A stretch of DNA of 8,637 bases from Clostridia bacterium (GTDB taxonomy: Bacteria > Bacillota > Clostridia > Oscillospirales > SIG627), in the NCBI GenBank assembly GCA_017408325.1, contig JAFQUW010000050.1, positions 1 to 8,637 of the forward strand, written 5' to 3'. Positions 5,205 to 8,637 of this stretch are shown piece by piece. Position numbers and translations under genes: made by a program. Numbering within the stretch: position 1 is the first letter of the stretch; the number at the start of each line of letters is the position of its first letter. A model generated the notes under the pieces. It did no database searches and was not told where the DNA came from. It saw only the letters and a program-made list of their open reading frames with translations.

Positions 5205-5233
5205 TTGACTTTTTTTGCACTCTATATTATAAT
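5205..5233 (+). promoter_or_regulatory. main promoter of the polysaccharide operon
   Basis: TTGACT (5205-5210) and TATAAT (5228-5233) are 17 bp apart, close to the sigma-A consensus. The start near 5240 gives a leader of about 100 nt before the first gene. Confidence 0.82.
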
Positions 5234-5340
5234 TATCGGTACAAGTATCCGCGTCTCTCGCGCGCACGCGCGCAAAATCGAACGTCACTCATACCACCGA
5301 TCCATGACCACGGGTCAGCAATCGTTTTCGGAGCGTTTTC

Positions 5341-6015
5341 ATGAACAATTGCTTTACCGCAGCGCCCACGGCCGAAGCCGCAGACAAAACTCCCGAAAAA
5401 GAATACACCATCCCTCCGGAAGTTCCGGCAGGCGGAGCCCTCTACCGTTTTTGCAAACGGTGCTTTGACGTGCTCTTCTCTGCTTTGGCACTTCTGGTTT
5501 TTTTGTTGCCGATGCTGGTTATCTCACTCTGCATCAAATGCGACAGCCGCGGCCCCGTCTTTTTCCTACAGGACCGCCTCGGAAAAGACGGACGTCCCTT
5601 CTCCGTCTACAAGTTCCGCACGATGGTCGTCGGCGCGGAAAAGCACGGACCTCAATGGGCGGCAAAAGACGACGACCGCTGTACGCGCGTCGGTCGCATC
5701 CTGCGCAAAAGCCGCCTCGACGAACTCCCTCAGTTTTTGAACATTCTTTTCGGCCACATGTCGCTCGTCGGCCCGCGCCCCGAACGCGCCTATTTTTACG
5801 ACAAGTTTGAAACTTACATCCACGGTTTCAAGAACCGTCTGGCCGTCACCCCGGGGCTGACCGGTCTCGCACAGGTCAACGGCGGGTACGAACTGGAGCC
5901 GGAGGAAAAAATCCTCTACGACATGCAGTACATCCGCGAACAGAGCCTGTGGCTCGACCTCAAACTGATCTTCAAAACCGTCAAACTCGTCTTCACCCAC
6001 GAAGGAGCCCGATAA
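5341..6015 (+). CDS. undecaprenyl-phosphate sugar-1-phosphate transferase
   Basis: A 224-residue monotopic sugar phosphotransferase (Bac_transf family, like PglC and the catalytic part of WbaP). It moves a sugar-1-phosphate from a UDP-sugar to undecaprenyl phosphate at the inner membrane face, the first step of a lipid-linked repeat unit. It has KRCFD at 39-43, a hydrophobic re-entrant helix with Pro57 (about 44-65), SRGPVFFLQDRLG (69-81), YKFRTM (90-95), the catalytic RLDELPQ (125-131, Asp126-Glu127) and VGPRPER (143-149). PGLTGLAQVNG (171-181) is the usual late motif. A polar 30-residue N-terminal extension precedes the membrane helix. The large N-terminal membrane domain of WbaP is absent. 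GGAG (5330-5333) lies 7 nt before the ATG. The sugar used cannot be read from sequence. Confidence 0.93.
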   Translation: MNNCFTAAPTAEAADKTPEKEYTIPPEVPAGGALYRFCKRCFDVLFSALALLVFLLPMLVISLCIKCDSRGPVFFLQDRLGKDGRPFSVYKFRTMVVGAEKHGPQWAAKDDDRCTRVGRILRKSRLDELPQFLNILFGHMSLVGPRPERAYFYDKFETYIHGFKNRLAVTPGLTGLAQVNGGYELEPEEKILYDMQYIREQSLWLDLKLIFKTVKLVFTHEGAR

Positions 6016-6774
6016 ATGCCAACGCACGTCTCCGTCATCATGCCTGCTTACAACGCCGAACAGACAATCTCCGCCTCCATTGAATCCGTGCTTGCTCAGA
6101 CGCACGGTGAACTGGAACTTCTCGTCGTCAACGACTGTTCCGCCGACCGCACCGCCGAGATCGTGCGTGAATTTTGCGAACGGGACAAACGCGTGCGTCT
6201 GTTGGAAAACGAGACGAACAGCGGCGTATCGCTCTCCCGAAACCACGGAGTGCGCGAGGCTTCCTTCGACTGGATCGCGTTTCTCGACAGCGACGACACC
6301 TGGGAGCCGGAAAAACTCAAGCGACAACTGGAAACGGCCGCAAGCCATCCCGAGTGTTCCCTCTTTTTCACCGCCACCGCTTACGTGGACGAAAACGGGG
6401 TTCGCTCCGACTACGTTCTTCACGCACCCGAAAAAGTCTACCGCCGCGAACTGCTCTGCCAGAACATCGTATCCTGTTCCTCCACGCTCGTGAAAAAGGA
6501 GTGTCTCCTTCGTCACCCGATGAAGGACGACCGCATGATCCACGAGGATCTTGCCGCCTGGCTTGCCGTTCTGGACGAGACGCCGTATGCCGTCGGCGTG
6601 GACGAGCCGCTTCTTCTCTACCGCGTGTCCAAATCCGGAAAAAGCGGCAACAAATTCAAAGCTGCCAAAATGCAATGGCGCACCTACCGCGCCGCAAACG
6701 TCCCGTTCTTCACCGCCGCGATCTCGTTTCTCCGATACGCCGTGCGCGGCGTGGTGAAATACGCTTCGATCTGA
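6016..6774 (+). CDS. GT2-family glycosyltransferase
   Basis: A 252-residue inverting glycosyltransferase of family 2 (GT-A fold) that probably adds a sugar to the lipid-linked unit at the cytoplasmic face. The N-terminal VSVIMPAYNAEQTI (5-18), VVNDCSADRT (37-46) and the metal-binding FLDSDDTW (89-96) are characteristic; HEDL (176-179) gives the usual ED catalytic region. The C-terminal segment (about 229-249) is mildly hydrophobic and basic, suggesting membrane attachment. The ATG directly follows the TAA of the transferase gene, with GAAGGAG (6001-6007) inside the end of that gene as ribosome binding site, so translation is coupled. The donor and acceptor are unknown. Confidence 0.93.
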   Translation: MPTHVSVIMPAYNAEQTISASIESVLAQTHGELELLVVNDCSADRTAEIVREFCERDKRVRLLENETNSGVSLSRNHGVREASFDWIAFLDSDDTWEPEKLKRQLETAASHPECSLFFTATAYVDENGVRSDYVLHAPEKVYRRELLCQNIVSCSSTLVKKECLLRHPMKDDRMIHEDLAAWLAVLDETPYAVGVDEPLLLYRVSKSGKSGNKFKAAKMQWRTYRAANVPFFTAAISFLRYAVRGVVKYASI

Positions 6775-6781
6775 GCCCGTT

Positions 6782-7984
6782 ATGAAAGTTCTCATTCTCT
6801 GCGGCGTGTTTGAAGACGCCATGGAAGCGTCGGTGATCCGACAGGCCAAGCGCGCCGTCGAATTTTCCGCAAACCTGATGCAAAAAAAGATCATCCGCGC
6901 GTTTCAAACCATTTCCGACGACGTGTCCGTCCTCTCCGCGCCCTTTCTCGGTGCCTATCCCACCGCAAGCACCACAAAACGGTTTTCCGGCTTTGACGGC
7001 GGAAACGAGGGTTACACCTACGTCACCTTCAACAACGTCTGGGGCATCCGTAATCTCTCCCGAACGCGTTCGCTCAAACGCGCCCTGCGCCCCTTTCTTG
7101 CCCAAGAAGGTGAAAAACTCATTCTCGCCTACAGTCCGCACACGCCCTTTGTCAAGGCCGCCGCGTACGCCAAACGACTCGACCCTCGCGTGCGCACCTG
7201 CCTGTACGTGCCGGATCTGCCGCAGTACATGAACCTCTCCGCCAAGGTCAGCCCGATCTACAAATTCGCCAAATTCTTCGACATCCGTTCGATGACGAAG
7301 GCGATGCGTTTCATCGACTCCTTTGTGCTTCTCACCGAGGAAATGAAACACTGCCTCCCCGTCGGAGACAAACCCTATCTCGTCAGCGAAGGACTGATCA
7401 CCGAAGACGCACTCAAAGAAGCAAAGGCGCGTCTATTATCCAAAGAACCGACCGACGGCAAAGAAAAGACCGTGGTCTACACGGGAAAACTCGACTGCCG
7501 ATTCGGGATCCCCGCCCTGCTTGAGGCCATGCGATCCATCGACGAACCCGAGTGCCGTCTCGTCCTCTGCGGAACGGGCGACGCAATGCACCTCGCCCTC
7601 GCGGCCGCCAAAGAAGATGCACGTATTCGCGTACTCGGTCAGGTGCCTCCTTCGGAGGCCGCCACCCTCCAAAAGAACGCTGCGGTTCTCGTCAACCCGC
7701 GCGGCAGTTCGGAAGAGTACACGAAGTACTCGTTCCCCTCGAAAAATCTCGAATACCTTCTTTCCGGTGCCGCCGTAGTCGCCCGCCGACTTCCCGGAAT
7801 GCCCGAGATCTACGAACGTTTTCTCTTCTCTGTCGCAGATGATTCGCCCGAGGCCCTCGCCGAAGCGATCCGTGCCGCCCTCGGTTCAAGCCGAGAAGAA
7901 CGCGAACAAACGTACCGCGCGTTCCTCGCTTACGCCGAAGAACACCTGCTTGCCACCCAAGTTGCAAACGCGATCCTCCGCTGA
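6782..7984 (+). CDS. GT4-family glycosyltransferase (GT-B fold)
   Basis: A 400-residue glycosyltransferase with two Rossmann-like halves. The N-terminal half (MKVLILCGVFEDAMEASV) is the acceptor side. The C-terminal half carries the GT4 donor-binding pattern: VVYTGKLDCRFGI (231-243), LVLCGTGDA (260-268), IRVLGQVPPSEAA (282-294) and NPRGSSEEYTKYSFPSKNLE (305-324), where the last region corresponds to the E-x7-E nucleotide-sugar site. SGAAVVARRLPGMPEI (328-343) completes it. It should be cytoplasmic and extend the repeat unit. The start is 7 nt after the GT2 stop with no recognisable ribosome binding site, so it probably depends on translation of the preceding gene. Length is normal for the family. 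Substrate unknown. Confidence 0.9.
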   Translation: MKVLILCGVFEDAMEASVIRQAKRAVEFSANLMQKKIIRAFQTISDDVSVLSAPFLGAYPTASTTKRFSGFDGGNEGYTYVTFNNVWGIRNLSRTRSLKRALRPFLAQEGEKLILAYSPHTPFVKAAAYAKRLDPRVRTCLYVPDLPQYMNLSAKVSPIYKFAKFFDIRSMTKAMRFIDSFVLLTEEMKHCLPVGDKPYLVSEGLITEDALKEAKARLLSKEPTDGKEKTVVYTGKLDCRFGIPALLEAMRSIDEPECRLVLCGTGDAMHLALAAAKEDARIRVLGQVPPSEAATLQKNAAVLVNPRGSSEEYTKYSFPSKNLEYLLSGAAVVARRLPGMPEIYERFLFSVADDSPEALAEAIRAALGSSREEREQTYRAFLAYAEEHLLATQVANAILR

Positions 7985-8035
7985 CCTCCGACCCCCTCAT
8001 TTTCAACGAAAGGAATCCGTCACCCCTCCTCCGAT

Positions 8036-8637
8036 ATGCTGATCTATTTGTTTGTCGACGCCCTCATCCTTCTGTTCGGTTTTCTCACCTACAAGAAGAC
8101 CCGAAAGACCTGGGCCGTCGTGCTGTCTCTGCTGCTCCTGGTCATTCTGGCGGCAATTCGCGGCGCATTCACGTCCGATTACAGCAACTATCTGACATAC
8201 TTTCTCAAGGTCCGCAGACAAGTCACGCTGAGTGAGATCTTCAACCCGGCTGTCAGTTTCAGCATGGAAAAAGCATTCGTGCTTCTCAGCAAACTCATCG
8301 GATTTCTCTCCGATTCCCCCATCGTCTTTTTCGGAATCGTTTCCCTTTTGACTCTTTTGGCCTACTGGCGCGGATTCTTGGAATTCTCGCCCATGCCGAT
8401 GCTCTCCATTCTGCTCTTCGTCAGCGTCGGCGACTACTACGCCGGATACAACCTGACCCGCCAGATCCTCGCTGCCGCGCTGGTCTTCTTTGCACTGACG
8501 TTCTGGAACAAAAAACAGTATCTTCCCTTCTTTGTCTTCCTTTTGGTCGCCTCCAGTTTCCACCGCACCGCGCTCATTCTCTTTCCCCTGGCCTTCCTTT
8601 TGAACTTACGCATCTGCAAGAAGAACTTCTTTCTCCT
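8036..8637 (+). CDS. EpsG/Wzy-type polysaccharide polymerase, 3' truncated by window
   Basis: The frame is open for 200 codons to the window edge, so the C-terminal part is missing. It is a polytopic membrane protein with hydrophobic segments at about 3-18, 28-41, 82-92, 96-110, 121-133, 144-157, 162-175 and 178-190. The EpsG-family landmarks are IRGAFTSDYSNY (41-52), the SMEKAFVLLSKLIG segment (77-90), NLTRQ (139-143) and SSFHRTALI (173-181). Proteins of this type join lipid-linked repeat units at the outer face of the membrane. The ATG at 8036 is 51 nt after the GT4 stop. No ribosome binding site is at the normal distance: AAGGA (8010-8014) is 21 nt away, and CCTCCT precedes the ATG. Confidence 0.85.
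   Translation, partial: MLIYLFVDALILLFGFLTYKKTRKTWAVVLSLLLLVILAAIRGAFTSDYSNYLTYFLKVRRQVTLSEIFNPAVSFSMEKAFVLLSKLIGFLSDSPIVFFGIVSLLTLLAYWRGFLEFSPMPMLSILLFVSVGDYYAGYNLTRQILAAALVFFALTFWNKKQYLPFFVFLLVASSFHRTALILFPLAFLLNLRICKKNFFL

Larger units (their letters stand above)
5003..5340 (+). promoter_or_regulatory. AT-rich control region of the polysaccharide operon
   Basis: 338 bp without a gene. It holds a weak hairpin (CCGAAAA 5036-5042 with TTTTCGG 5060-5066), an AT-rich stretch with one promoter, three phased TTGACA repeats, a second near-consensus promoter, and a leader of about 100 nt. The leader contains alternating CG sequence (about 5260-5274) and a small hairpin (TGACC 5305-5309, GGTCA 5313-5317). 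An ATG at 5304 opens an overlapping frame but lacks a ribosome binding site. Confidence 0.7.

Noticed and set aside
5566..6894. 442-codon minus-strand frame opposite three genes
   Set aside because: It spans the sugar transferase and GT2 genes in antisense, both with clear motifs. The GC-rich codon pattern on the other strand explains the long opening.
8003..8563. 186-codon minus-strand frame rich in Glu, Gln and Asp
   Set aside because: It is antisense to a membrane protein with recognisable EpsG motifs; the polar composition is what hydrophobic codons give in reverse.

Overview
The window looks like chromosomal DNA of an anaerobic, probably gut-associated member of the Clostridia (Bacillota). 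The evidence is strong AGGAGG-type ribosome binding sites, sigma-A type promoters with short spaced hexamers, many perfect-stem rho-independent terminators, and a set of protein families typical of that group: a SIMPL-domain protein, a 7TM one-component LuxR regulator, short Cys-lipoproteins and an EpsG-type polysaccharide cluster. This placement is inference from style and content; there is no rRNA or other marker.

Left part (1-1120). A short block of tandem hairpins separated by a repeated ACATCATAT spacer lies at the left edge and probably continues outside. It is followed by a promoter and a plus-strand alpha/beta-hydrolase gene (267-1064) that ends at a bidirectional terminator.

Middle left (1120-2330). 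On the minus strand a SIMPL-domain gene (2248-1586) has its own extended -10 promoter. Downstream lie a 23-residue membrane-peptide gene (1475-1404), not previously delimited, and the decayed N-terminal piece of an N-formylglutamate amidohydrolase-like gene (1395-1120). The end of the peptide gene forms the ribosome binding site of the decayed gene.

Middle (2330-5002). A membrane-bound LuxR-type regulator (3670-2660, minus) is divergent from a two-gene plus-strand unit: a secreted lipoprotein (3869-4450) and a helical cytoplasmic protein of unknown function (4477-4956). The -10 boxes of the two directions overlap. The regulator carries a lipobox in front of seven membrane segments and a C-terminal helix-turn-helix, so it could sense an extracytoplasmic signal and switch the divergent pair directly. 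This regulator-lipoprotein-helical protein module is the least understood part of the window.

Right part (5003-8637). After a strong terminator and an AT-rich control region (two promoters and three TTGACA repeats exactly 10 bp apart) comes an exopolysaccharide or capsule operon running off the right edge. In order it encodes a sugar-1-phosphate transferase that starts the lipid-linked unit, a GT2 glycosyltransferase, a GT4 glycosyltransferase, and an EpsG-type polymerase cut by the window end. No tRNA, rRNA, CRISPR array, transposase or phage gene was seen.
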